A stretch of DNA of 64,000 bases. Source: Agarilytica sp045430285. GTDB taxonomy: Bacteria > Pseudomonadota > Gammaproteobacteria > Pseudomonadales > Cellvibrionaceae. The notes below the pieces were generated by a model. That model saw only the letters and a list, made by a program, of their open reading frames with translations. It had not been told where the DNA came from and did no database searches. The stretch covers positions 124,001-188,000 of the forward strand of contig JAILXV010000005.1 of NCBI GenBank assembly GCA_045430285.1, written 5' to 3'. This document shows, in pieces, positions 45,982 to 53,798 of the stretch; positions within the stretch are counted from its first letter, which is position 1; every line of letters starts with the position of its first letter. Both the position numbers and the translations under genes were made by a program.

Positions 45982-46683
45982 TTACCCCGTAAGCGAATAA
46001 CCTTTCAAGCCCTCAGGCTTAAGTACCTCAATCGCGCCCCGATGCAATTTAATCGCGCCGTGAGATTCAATATCTTTTAATAAACGACTAATAACTTCTC
46101 TACTCGAACCCAACTCGTCCGCCAATTCTTGATGAGTAAGTGAAATAAGTATTTGATTTTTTCGCTCATACGTATCAAGCAACAAATCAACAACCCTATC
46201 TGGCAGGCGTCGAAAACACACTTGATTAAGCAAAGACATGAGGTGGAGTGAGAATTGAGATTGTAAGCGAATTACTTCAGCACGAAATAATTCAGACTTA
46301 GATAGAAGAGAGGAAAAACAGCGTTTTGGGATAATAAGTAAGCTTACATCTGATTCCGCGACACAGCGTATATTCGGAACATCTAACCCGAACAACCGAA
46401 CAACACTAAGAGGACAAAAATCCCCCTTACCGATATAACTGATAAAAATACTACGCCCACTGTCGGTTAGGCCATACACCTTCACCTGCCCTTCAGCGAC
46501 CATGACGAACGGTGAGTCGCCACTTGGCTCTCGTAAAAAGGTATTGCGCTTTATTTTTTGAAATGAAGCGTAAGATAACACTTCTGTTTTTACATCACTG
46601 GAAATATCTGTATATTTAGAAAGCAGTTGCTCGACCGAGAAGGTTTTGTCACTATGCAAATCGCGCTCTACTTCAAGCTCCAT
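45982..46683 (-). CDS. Crp/Fnr-family regulator
   Basis: A 233-residue regulator with an N-terminal cyclic-nucleotide-binding-like beta roll (FLREPSGDSPFVMVAEGQVKVYGLTDSGRSIFISYIGKGDFCP) and a C-terminal winged HTH (ISLTHQELADELGSSREVISRLLKDIESHGAI). The Fnr N-terminal Cys cluster is absent, and the Arg/Ser pair needed for cAMP contact in Crp is not evident, so the effector is unknown. It converges with the TonB receptor and lies upstream of the depolymerase terminator. A 20-bp perfect palindrome at 46812-46831 may be its own operator. Confidence 0.88.
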   Translation of the reverse strand: MELEVERDLHSDKTFSVEQLLSKYTDISSDVKTEVLSYASFQKIKRNTFLREPSGDSPFVMVAEGQVKVYGLTDSGRSIFISYIGKGDFCPLSVVRLFGLDVPNIRCVAESDVSLLIIPKRCFSSLLSKSELFRAEVIRLQSQFSLHLMSLLNQVCFRRLPDRVVDLLLDTYERKNQILISLTHQELADELGSSREVISRLLKDIESHGAIKLHRGAIEVLKPEGLKGYSLTG

Positions 46684-46811
46684 AAAATATCCCCTCCATA
46701 ATTATACTAGCGCAGCGTTATTTAGGCCCCATGATTCATCAAAACTAGCCTCAGATATACACTATTTAGGTGCGAAGAAAGACAATAAAAACAGAACTAT
46801 CCTGCCTGTGA

Positions 46812-46831
46812 TAATGTGAATACTCACATTA
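46812..46831. promoter_or_regulatory. Perfect 20-bp palindrome upstream of the Crp-like gene
   Basis: TAATGTGA-ATAC-TCACATTA. The half-site TGTGA/TCACA is that of Crp, but the spacer is 4 nt instead of the usual 6. It lies 129 bp upstream of the Crp/Fnr-family start codon. Autoregulation is the simplest reading. Confidence 0.5.
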
Positions 46832-47133
46832 CGCCTATCTCAGAAAGACCCTTCATGTACACAAAGAATATTGTTGCGCCATATCGAAATAGAACCAGAC
46901 AATATAGATATTGGTGGAAAGAATAGAGGCTTCGAATACCCGAAATTACCGCAATTGGCTGCTACATTTTGTTTCCTTTTTATTTAAACGTAGCGTCTGA
47001 ATATTGTTCTTTTGAGGTAAAAAACCATCAAAACAATGACCGCGTAAAATGATAGAAGGTCTGAACGTTGTGGTGGATGTTAGAAAAAAGTGTGACTGAT
47101 AGAACGAACTGCACAAATGAAACTTATGGAATT

Positions 47134-47160
47134 CCTCGGACTTTTAAAAAAAGTCCGAGG
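47134..47160 (-). terminator. Strong hairpin after depolymerase gene
   Basis: Perfect 12-bp arms CCTCGGACTTTT / AAAAGTCCGAGG with a 3-nt loop, 48 nt beyond the depolymerase stop. Read on the minus strand, T-runs fall in the loop side of the stem rather than after it, so its efficiency is uncertain, but the position fits a transcript end. Confidence 0.6.
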
Positions 47161-47207
47161 TCCATCACAATAGCGTGATGATGAATAAATTTCAGAAAAT
47201 CAAAACG

Positions 47208-48653
47208 TTAACAGCCATTTCCGCTACTACTATCTGTCCAGCATGCCCCAAATCGGTAAAGCGAGACACTAGCAGCGTAACCGTTTTCCGTACCGCAAGC
47301 CAAATAGGCATTAAGATCTAATCGTCCGGCCGTATAATGCCCAGAACATGTCGCGGTCGCCACCTCATCGTAACCTGGCCCAGTACCGTTAACGACAACA
47401 GTAATTGTCTCGCTGGTGCTGGCACCGGCTAGATCCGAGACCGAGTATGTCACGGTATAACTACCCGCAGCGTTGCAATTTACAGTGCTGGTGATTTGAA
47501 TCTGACTAGTTAAATCTCCATCTTCAATATCAAATGCTGTTGCGCTAGGCACACAACTTTGACCAAGCTCATATTCATACGGTCCCGCGGGTAAGGTAAT
47601 ACTCGGTGTGTTGTTACCAGGGATTCCACCGCCATCAACTCGGAGGTTGTTCGCAAATAGCCACTCCGTGAGATAAACAGGATATTCAAAACCTGATTTA
47701 TTGAGGTACGCGCCGCCACTCGTCCACTCAGAACCTTTATCTCCCGCTGGCCACGCGTGACCTACACCGTTCAACTCAAGTAGAGAAATTACCTCTTTGC
47801 CATTGCGCATGCTAATACGTTCATCCGCAGTCGCCCCTCCAGTATCCGATAACACATTCACGCCACTCAAGCTCCCCGCACCGTATACGCTTTTTATGAT
47901 ATTTGCGTTTTCGATAACCCAATTGACGTCAACAAGAGCAATTGTGCCTTGGCCGTATGAACCTGATCCGGAACCATTAGAATCATGGTCACCGTACGCT
48001 AGTGAGGATATTTGCGTTTGTAAGTCTCCTTCGTGGCCACTGGCGCTCGCAAGCTGATTACACTTATTGATAGCTCTCGAGGTATTCCCAGAAGGAACAT
48101 TACCTAACGCTTCCCCATCTTGATCGCTGCCAACAGAAGGTCCAGCAACAGAACCTATCCCAGCGAATACGTGCGGATATTCGCATGCTAGCTGCGCAGT
48201 CATTGCGCCACCAGAAGACAAACCAGAAACATAAACTTGTTTCGAATCTATTTGAAGAGAGGAGTCAGCTAATAGCTCATTTACTATATTGACGAGGATA
48301 GCCGCATGATCCGAGTTGTCATTCGCGAAGTTATAATCCCAGCAACCTGGGTACGAAGATTCCGCAAACGGTATCGCAACAACCATACCGTAATCCTCTG
48401 CGACATTTACCCAATTACCCGCATCTTTTAAGTCCTCATTAGACTGCGCACAACCGTGTAGATTTATCATTAGCGCTCTTTTACCGTCAATAATATTGGG
48501 GTTTCCCGCAATTGAGGAGTTCGGTGTATACACCCAGGTCATCTTTCCATTGGGGCCACCTAATCGGGCCTCCGTGGAACTCCAACCTGCTAAAACAGAA
48601 GCCGACAAAGATATACAAACTGCAAAAAGTGCAGAGTTTCGTAGAGATTTCAT
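47208..48653 (-). CDS. Extracellular PHB-depolymerase-like esterase
   Basis: A 481-residue secreted protein. The signal peptide ends near SVLAG (residue 23). The alpha/beta-hydrolase domain to about residue 338 has LMINLHGCAQ (oxyanion His 66), lipase box GLSSG (S146), a GDHD motif (222-225, possible acid) and GVGHAWP (H299), which is the esterase_PHB layout. Next is an Ig-like domain of the DUF5011/HYR kind (DIEDGDLTSQIQIT...YTVTYSVSDLAG, about 350-421). A C-terminal ~50-residue Cys-containing module (CSGHYTAGRLDLNAYLACG) is probably a substrate-binding domain. Whether it acts on PHB, a related polyester or feruloyl esters is not certain, but the PHB neighbours support polyester. Confidence 0.85.
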   Translation of the reverse strand: MKSLRNSALFAVCISLSASVLAGWSSTEARLGGPNGKMTWVYTPNSSIAGNPNIIDGKRALMINLHGCAQSNEDLKDAGNWVNVAEDYGMVVAIPFAESSYPGCWDYNFANDNSDHAAILVNIVNELLADSSLQIDSKQVYVSGLSSGGAMTAQLACEYPHVFAGIGSVAGPSVGSDQDGEALGNVPSGNTSRAINKCNQLASASGHEGDLQTQISSLAYGDHDSNGSGSGSYGQGTIALVDVNWVIENANIIKSVYGAGSLSGVNVLSDTGGATADERISMRNGKEVISLLELNGVGHAWPAGDKGSEWTSGGAYLNKSGFEYPVYLTEWLFANNLRVDGGGIPGNNTPSITLPAGPYEYELGQSCVPSATAFDIEDGDLTSQIQITSTVNCNAAGSYTVTYSVSDLAGASTSETITVVVNGTGPGYDEVATATCSGHYTAGRLDLNAYLACGTENGYAASVSLYRFGACWTDSSSGNGC

Positions 48654-49210
48654 TGAATTACCTACAAAGGAATCGAGTTGTGAATCAACTCATTATTATT
48701 TTTTTTACTTAGTTACACTGCTAAGGCATTTGAAATATCACCTTAAGTAGCTAAGCGCTCGTGGTGCGACTGCAACCTGCGCCAGGTATAAGGTTAATAC
48801 GGTAAGCCATCAGATACTAGACCAAAGTCTCATATCATATTTTTTTAAAATAATTAATTTTTTTATTTCTAATCCGAATTTAGAAAAGTTTTACACGCCA
48901 ACTTGGTATTTTTCTCCCATATAAAAAACATATTTGTCACGGCTTTTAACCTTTTTCTTCTGAATCCATACATAAACGCAGCAACCCTAACCATTAAAAT
49001 AAAAACCATTATTTTCAATAACTTAAACTACTTAATATCAATTTACAAAACCTTATATGCTGCAGAAAAACACAATAGTTGAAATTTTTAGACGGTTTAT
49101 ATTTCCTAAATATTTGAACGACGATAGAAATAGATTTTCTTGAAATATGCGTGTTTTATGTCACATGAATTGTCTAAACTGCGTAAATAATCTAATAAGA
49201 AGCTCGACAA
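48654..49210. other. AT-rich intergenic region upstream of depolymerase
   Basis: About 555 bp, unusually AT-rich, between divergent depolymerase and AraC-type genes. The inverted repeat GAGTTG-TGAAT-CAACTC (48675-48691) lies 22 bp upstream of the depolymerase start, where it could act as an operator or an mRNA leader hairpin. No ORF remnant of an AraC N-terminal domain was seen. Confidence 0.5.
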
Positions 49211-49669
49211 ATGCGAGACAAATTGGCCGGCCAAAGCGAGTTAGTAGCGGTAGACCCTCCAGATTGTTTACTCAGCTATCACTTGCAGCGAGCACTCAAA
49301 GACTACATGGAAGAATTTAAACTCCCCCAATGCGAGGGGAACTCTCTACTTGTGGTAAAAGCACTCGCCAAAAGAATTGAAAATCGCGCCCCCATTTCTG
49401 TATCTGATATATCCAAAGATTTAAACATTTCAACGCAAACACTCCACAAACGTTTAATTAACGAAGGCTGTGCCTACCAACACTTATTCGATCAGGTAAA
49501 ACGCCATTTCGCGCTTTACTTATTGGTCAGCCAAATGCCCATACCTAAGATCGCGCATGTACTCCAATACGATAATAAACAAAGTTTCGAGGTGTCTTTT
49601 ATTCGCTGGACGGGCCTAGATCCACAGTCATTTATTCGGCTATTTATGAAACATAAGATATATCGTTAG
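49211..49669 (+). CDS. Short AraC-type DNA-binding protein
   Basis: A 152-residue protein whose C-terminal ~100 residues are an AraC-family HTH pair (ISVSDISKDLNISTQTLHKRLINEG, then MPIPKIAHVLQYDNKQSFEVSFIRWTGLDPQSFI). The usual N-terminal ligand-binding domain of about 200 residues is missing; only some 50 residues precede the HTH. AGAAG precedes the ATG. It may be a natural stand-alone DNA-binding protein or a truncated gene. It is divergent from the depolymerase across a long AT-rich gap, making the depolymerase a candidate target. Confidence 0.82.
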   Translation: MRDKLAGQSELVAVDPPDCLLSYHLQRALKDYMEEFKLPQCEGNSLLVVKALAKRIENRAPISVSDISKDLNISTQTLHKRLINEGCAYQHLFDQVKRHFALYLLVSQMPIPKIAHVLQYDNKQSFEVSFIRWTGLDPQSFIRLFMKHKIYR

Positions 49670-50050
49670 GCCTCTAGCAGCCGCAGTTCAACTCCCAATG
49701 ACTCTGGAATAGAGCCCCCTTGTAGCGTAACTCCGCTCTTAAATCACGACGCGGTCGGGCAGCTCCTCCTTTTACTTCCTCAGCTATTCCCCCTCCTCCA
49801 GCTGAATGGCATAGAAATTGATAACATCACACAAAGTGACAAATGGCGCAAAAATTTGACGCAACAAGATCAAATGGTTGCTAACAGTAATATATGACGT
49901 ATTCCGAGCATGAAAAAAAGCGGTGCTTAATTGTTATCAAAAACATGCTTTTTATGTTTTAAAGGCGTTATTTGTGCCTATACTTAGAACAATAAGTACA
50001 CGTGCGTTTGGCACCTATAGGTCTAATAAAACCAATTTCAGATTATTTGT
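49670..50050. other. Gap upstream of chemoreceptor
   Basis: About 380 bp. It should contain the chemoreceptor promoter. AAAAAGC and GCTTTTT runs (49914-49956) could pair across 28 nt but are weak. Nothing else was seen. Confidence 0.35.
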
Positions 50051-51727
50051 ATGAATATAAAAACCAAGATTTCCATCATCACCCTCATCCCTATTGTTAT
50101 ATTGGCGATATTCTTGATGTCAATATTTTGGGTGCTGCTAGACAAAAACCTGGAAACCCAGCTAAAAGCTCAAGAGACTCACTTGGTAAATCTGAAAAAA
50201 GCTGAGCTCAAAAGCTATATGGAACTCAGCATGAGCAGTGTTAAGGACGTCATGACCGATTCGAGCCTGACCATCGATGAAGCGCAATCCATTGTTCAAA
50301 AACATATACAATCGCTCGCCTATGACGGATCTAACTATATTTTTGCATATGACGAAGACGCTAATCGCATTGCTTTAGGTAGCAGCCTTGAAGGCATTGG
50401 ACAAAACTTCTCTCAAGTAAAAGACGCTTCCGGAAACTACACGGTAAGGGACCTTGTCAGTGCTGCCCGCGACGGAGACGGATACTATTTTTACAGTTGG
50501 CCACGTCTAGCGGGAGGTAAACCCGTACCCAAATTAAGCTACAACGTTTGGTTAGACGACTGGAAATGGGCCATCGGTACTGGCTTTTATATTGACGACA
50601 TCGAAAAGCAACTCGGCCTTATGAGAGAGAATGCCGAGTCTAAAATGCGCCAAATTATCACTATCGGCAGCATCGTATCTATTTGTTTTCCTCTGGCAAT
50701 GATATTCCTTATTCGTATCCTCGCAAATCGCGTATTACAACCACTTGATAACGTCACCAAAAAGCTCATTGAAATCGGTTCTGGCCAGGGAGACCTGACC
50801 GTTCGTTTAGATAGCATGTCGGATGACGAAGTGGGACTGCTATCGAATAGCTTCAACCTTTTTGTGGAAAAAATTCATAATATCGTTAAAAACGTGTTGG
50901 ATGCGTCTGAATCCGTAAGAGGAGCAGCACAATCAATTGACCAACGAAACGTTGAAATTAATGGTCAACTCTCCGACCAAAGCATGGAAACAGAAATGGT
51001 AGCCTCTTCAATGAATGAGATGGTCGCCTCAGCAGTGGAAGTAGCCAGCAATGCTGAAAATGTTTCGAAAACTGCATCTGAGGCCAGCGAACAAAGCCAA
51101 TCAGCCAAGACGGACCTAAATGATTCTATTACACGTGTTCAACGACTCGCGACGGAAGTAGCATCTAGTGCCGAGGCAATTAACGATCTTGAAAGTAACG
51201 TAAACGATATTGTGTCTATTTTGGACGTCATTCGCAGTATTGCAGAACAGACCAACCTACTCGCGCTCAACGCAGCAATTGAAGCCGCACGAGCGGGTGA
51301 ACAAGGTCGAGGCTTTGCTGTGGTGGCGGATGAAGTACGAACGCTCGCAAGCCGCACTCAGGATAGTACAGAAGAAATTCAATCCACTATTCAACGCTTA
51401 CAAGAGTCTACCCATCAAGCGATATCAAAAATGAATAGTGCACATGAGAACTCAGAAACAACGGTTAAGAAAGCTGAAGATACTGGAATGGCAATCGCTG
51501 CGATCACTGATGCCATTTCAAATATCAGCGACAATGTTTCGCAAATTGCCGTCGCCTCTGATGAGCAAACTCAAGTCGGTGAAGATATCAACGTACGGAT
51601 TGTGAGAATCGCAGAATCTACCTCTAACTCTGAGTCACTTTCTGAGTCCAGCACACAAGACAGCCATTCTCTTGTTTCTTTAGCTGAAACCCTACGAGAA
51701 CAAGTAGCGCAATTTAAAGTGCACTAA
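50051..51727 (+). CDS. Methyl-accepting chemotaxis protein with single Cache domain
   Basis: A 558-residue chemoreceptor. An N-terminal membrane helix (about 9-29) is followed by a periplasmic single-Cache (sCache_2-type) sensor with YDGSNYIFAYDEDANRIALGSSLEGIGQNF and a YFYSWPR...YNVWLDDWKWAIGTGFYIDDI ending. A second membrane helix is near residue 210, then HAMP and a signalling domain with the hairpin tip EQTNLLALNAAIEAARAGEQGRGFAVVADEVRTLA. sCache_2 receptors often bind short carboxylates such as acetate, pyruvate or propionate, which would suit the neighbouring 3-hydroxybutyrate genes; the ligand is inferred. Confidence 0.92.
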   Translation: MNIKTKISIITLIPIVILAIFLMSIFWVLLDKNLETQLKAQETHLVNLKKAELKSYMELSMSSVKDVMTDSSLTIDEAQSIVQKHIQSLAYDGSNYIFAYDEDANRIALGSSLEGIGQNFSQVKDASGNYTVRDLVSAARDGDGYYFYSWPRLAGGKPVPKLSYNVWLDDWKWAIGTGFYIDDIEKQLGLMRENAESKMRQIITIGSIVSICFPLAMIFLIRILANRVLQPLDNVTKKLIEIGSGQGDLTVRLDSMSDDEVGLLSNSFNLFVEKIHNIVKNVLDASESVRGAAQSIDQRNVEINGQLSDQSMETEMVASSMNEMVASAVEVASNAENVSKTASEASEQSQSAKTDLNDSITRVQRLATEVASSAEAINDLESNVNDIVSILDVIRSIAEQTNLLALNAAIEAARAGEQGRGFAVVADEVRTLASRTQDSTEEIQSTIQRLQESTHQAISKMNSAHENSETTVKKAEDTGMAIAAITDAISNISDNVSQIAVASDEQTQVGEDINVRIVRIAESTSNSESLSESSTQDSHSLVSLAETLREQVAQFKVH

Positions 51728-51778
51728 ACTTTCTCACCCCTTTTTGTTATCGCAACCCGACAGCATTCAAAAACCAAA

Positions 51779-51804
51779 ACGTCGTTATTTAAAAATAACG
51801 ACGT
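51779..51804 (-). terminator. Palindromic terminator overlapping a stop codon
   Basis: Perfect 12-bp arms ACGTCGTTATTT / AAATAACGACGT with a 2-nt centre. The palindrome includes the last codons (Arg-Arg-Tyr-Phe) and stop of the barrel gene on the minus strand. T-rich sequence follows (TTTTGGTTTTTG), so it probably ends the RND operon. Confidence 0.7.
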
Positions 51805-52988
51805 AACTCTAATTGTACATAATCATCATCACGAAAATCGTATTCGGGCGTTGATGCTTCGATCGACGAAAAAACCCTCGCTTCCACTTCTATCTTCCAT
51901 TTATCGTTTAAACGTCGACTCGTCTCAACAGAAAGAAAGCGATTATTTTTATCTAAGTCCTGGCTCACCAAAGCGAGCACTTCCGATGCATCCAAATCAT
52001 TAAACGCCCATCTAATCCCCAAGACCAGGTCGTTTTGAGCTACCGATTGACGGGCACCTAAACGGTCATCGAATTGGTATTCCATAACCACACCAATGTC
52101 GGCATTTGTGCCGCCCAAAGTAAAGAAGGTGTACTCAAATCCACCGGCTAACGCGGTATTCCTGCCCCTCGATTTTTCATAGATCGATATAGCCTCCAAC
52201 TTAAACAACCATTCATCCATGGTCGCTTGCACATCAACACCCGTCTGATCTATCTGCCGATATACCGCATTTAGTACGGGAACACCGTCTTCTACGCCGG
52301 ACAATTGAAAAACCGGATCTCGTCCTGTTCCTGAAAAATGTGAAAAACCAAAATCCCAAACATCAATATAATGTGAATAACGCAGGGCGAAATCTATATG
52401 CTGTTCTTCATCCTTATCTTGATAGACCGTATTATCAGAAATGACGGCATTTGGTCTTAGCCGCGATTTCTGTCCGACAAATTCCTGCTCTCTAAAATAA
52501 GGAAGTAAATAAGCTGATAGCGTCCCCCAGTCTTGGGCGCTGACGAGCTCAATCATTGGCTGACCCAATTTATCTTCGCCATCGATATTTTCAAGGTTGT
52601 CCGCCTGATTCAAGACGTCCACCAGATGTACGGATTCAGTAACCCCCCAAAATACTTTACGAAGGCCGACATAAACTTCGAAGTCATTGAAATTTCGCCA
52701 CCAATATAACTCACGAATATCTGCATGACTTCGCTCACTGTCTTCGCTATCAGCACGACCAAAGACCGTTAACGCCAGCCGTTGTGCATTACCATCAAAA
52801 TCATGATAAACCTCTACATTACTGGTTAACGACCCATTCTGCTCTTCTTGCTCTGGGAAGAGTGGCTCACTGATAAAATATCGGCTTTCTAATCCTGCAT
52901 ATCCAGAAAGATCAAAAGAATACACGTCAATGGAAGTAAGACTCAAGCAGAAAAACGCCGGCGCAAACCGGCGGAATGAAAACACCAT
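51789..52988 (-). CDS. Outer-membrane beta-barrel protein of RND operon
   Basis: A 399-residue protein with a signal peptide ending near DVYS (residue 24), an alternating beta-strand pattern throughout (LSGYAGLESRYF, QRLALTVFGRAD, LYWWRNFNDFEVYVGLRKVFWG...), and a C-terminal Phe after alternating residues (YVQLELRRYF), the outer-membrane insertion signal. It has no TonB plug. It is last in an operon with an MMPL-type RND protein and a LolA-like protein, so it may be the outer-membrane channel or acceptor of that system. The cargo is unknown. Confidence 0.8.
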   Translation of the reverse strand: MVFSFRRFAPAFFCLSLTSIDVYSFDLSGYAGLESRYFISEPLFPEQEEQNGSLTSNVEVYHDFDGNAQRLALTVFGRADSEDSERSHADIRELYWWRNFNDFEVYVGLRKVFWGVTESVHLVDVLNQADNLENIDGEDKLGQPMIELVSAQDWGTLSAYLLPYFREQEFVGQKSRLRPNAVISDNTVYQDKDEEQHIDFALRYSHYIDVWDFGFSHFSGTGRDPVFQLSGVEDGVPVLNAVYRQIDQTGVDVQATMDEWLFKLEAISIYEKSRGRNTALAGGFEYTFFTLGGTNADIGVVMEYQFDDRLGARQSVAQNDLVLGIRWAFNDLDASEVLALVSQDLDKNNRFLSVETSRRLNDKWKIEVEARVFSSIEASTPEYDFRDDDYVQLELRRYF

Positions 52989-53009
52989 AGTATTCTTTAC
53001 CTATAACAA

Positions 53010-53798
53010 TTATTTCACACGAGACAAGCTATTTTTATCAAAATCTTTATCAGTAAAGGCATTATCAAAATTCCATTCCGATTGATTCAGAATAGTCACC
53101 TTTCCAGTCTGATGATTCGTCATCGTCCACACGTCTGCACGCCAATATTTCCCTTTATATTGATTATATTCGTCCATAACCAATGTCTTTTTGAGCCTGC
53201 CACCTCGATCATAGAAATCTATTTTTAAGGGAATATAGCGCTCGGCATCAATATACGTCTCGAGTTTAGAATAACCTGATTTCGGATCAACAGGATCGGC
53301 CTCACTTACGTAAACCTTAAGTCCCGTCACTTGGTCCTCGCGTAGAAACTTATAAGTATATTTTTCCACTTCTTGAGAAGAGATATCTTCATAAGAAAAC
53401 TCACTGTTCATAAACGCACCCGCCTTGTTGCTCGATGAAATCCGTTTAACTTTTCTTAAGGCAGGTAAATAGAGCCATTGATCATCCGACCCTACTTTAT
53501 GAGTATGAGATAAAAAGGCGGTGCCTTTTACATCACCAGGGTTATCGAATACCACAATGGATTTGTCGCCATCGTTTTCTTGTTCTTTTGTACGGTTACG
53601 AATATAACGAGGACGTTCGTTTCCGTATTTATCACGCAATGTCATTTTTATATTATTGGTGGAGCTTCCAAAGCCTCGATCACGCCTATCGACTTCCTTT
53701 GCGATCTCCAACCCTCTTTCTTCAGGCGTTGTAGATATAGCTGGGGCGGCACAGATCAATACTGCAATTGAAGCCGATGCCAAAATTAACTTATGCAT
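53010..53798 (-). CDS. LolA-like periplasmic protein
   Basis: A 262-residue exported protein resembling the outer-membrane lipoprotein-sorting (LolA-like, PF17131-type) family. The signal peptide ends near APAIS, then EERGLEIAKEVDRRDRGFGSSTNNIKMTLRDKYGNERPR, FLSHTHKVGSDDQWLYLPALRKVKRISSSNKAGAFMNSEFSYEDI, and KYWRADVWTMTNHQTGKVT. ATG 53798 overlaps the RND stop by 8 nt and has GAGG about 8 nt upstream; the longer frame reads into the RND gene. In such operons it likely carries a lipid-like cargo between inner and outer membranes. Confidence 0.87.
   Translation of the reverse strand: MHKLILASASIAVLICAAPAISTTPEERGLEIAKEVDRRDRGFGSSTNNIKMTLRDKYGNERPRYIRNRTKEQENDGDKSIVVFDNPGDVKGTAFLSHTHKVGSDDQWLYLPALRKVKRISSSNKAGAFMNSEFSYEDISSQEVEKYTYKFLREDQVTGLKVYVSEADPVDPKSGYSKLETYIDAERYIPLKIDFYDRGGRLKKTLVMDEYNQYKGKYWRADVWTMTNHQTGKVTILNQSEWNFDNAFTDKDFDKNSLSRVK

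Larger units (their letters stand above)
46684..47207. other. Long intergenic gap with palindrome and hairpin
   Basis: About 525 bp between the Crp-like start and the depolymerase stop. It contains the palindrome at 46812-46831 and the hairpin at 47134-47160. The rest is AT-rich with no plausible ORF. Confidence 0.6.

Noticed and set aside
37486..49846. Shared TCACACAAA near the crbR (about 37490) and chemoreceptor (about 49830) promoters
   Set aside because: A 9-bp match is easily due to chance in this AT-rich sequence and the surrounding bases do not align.
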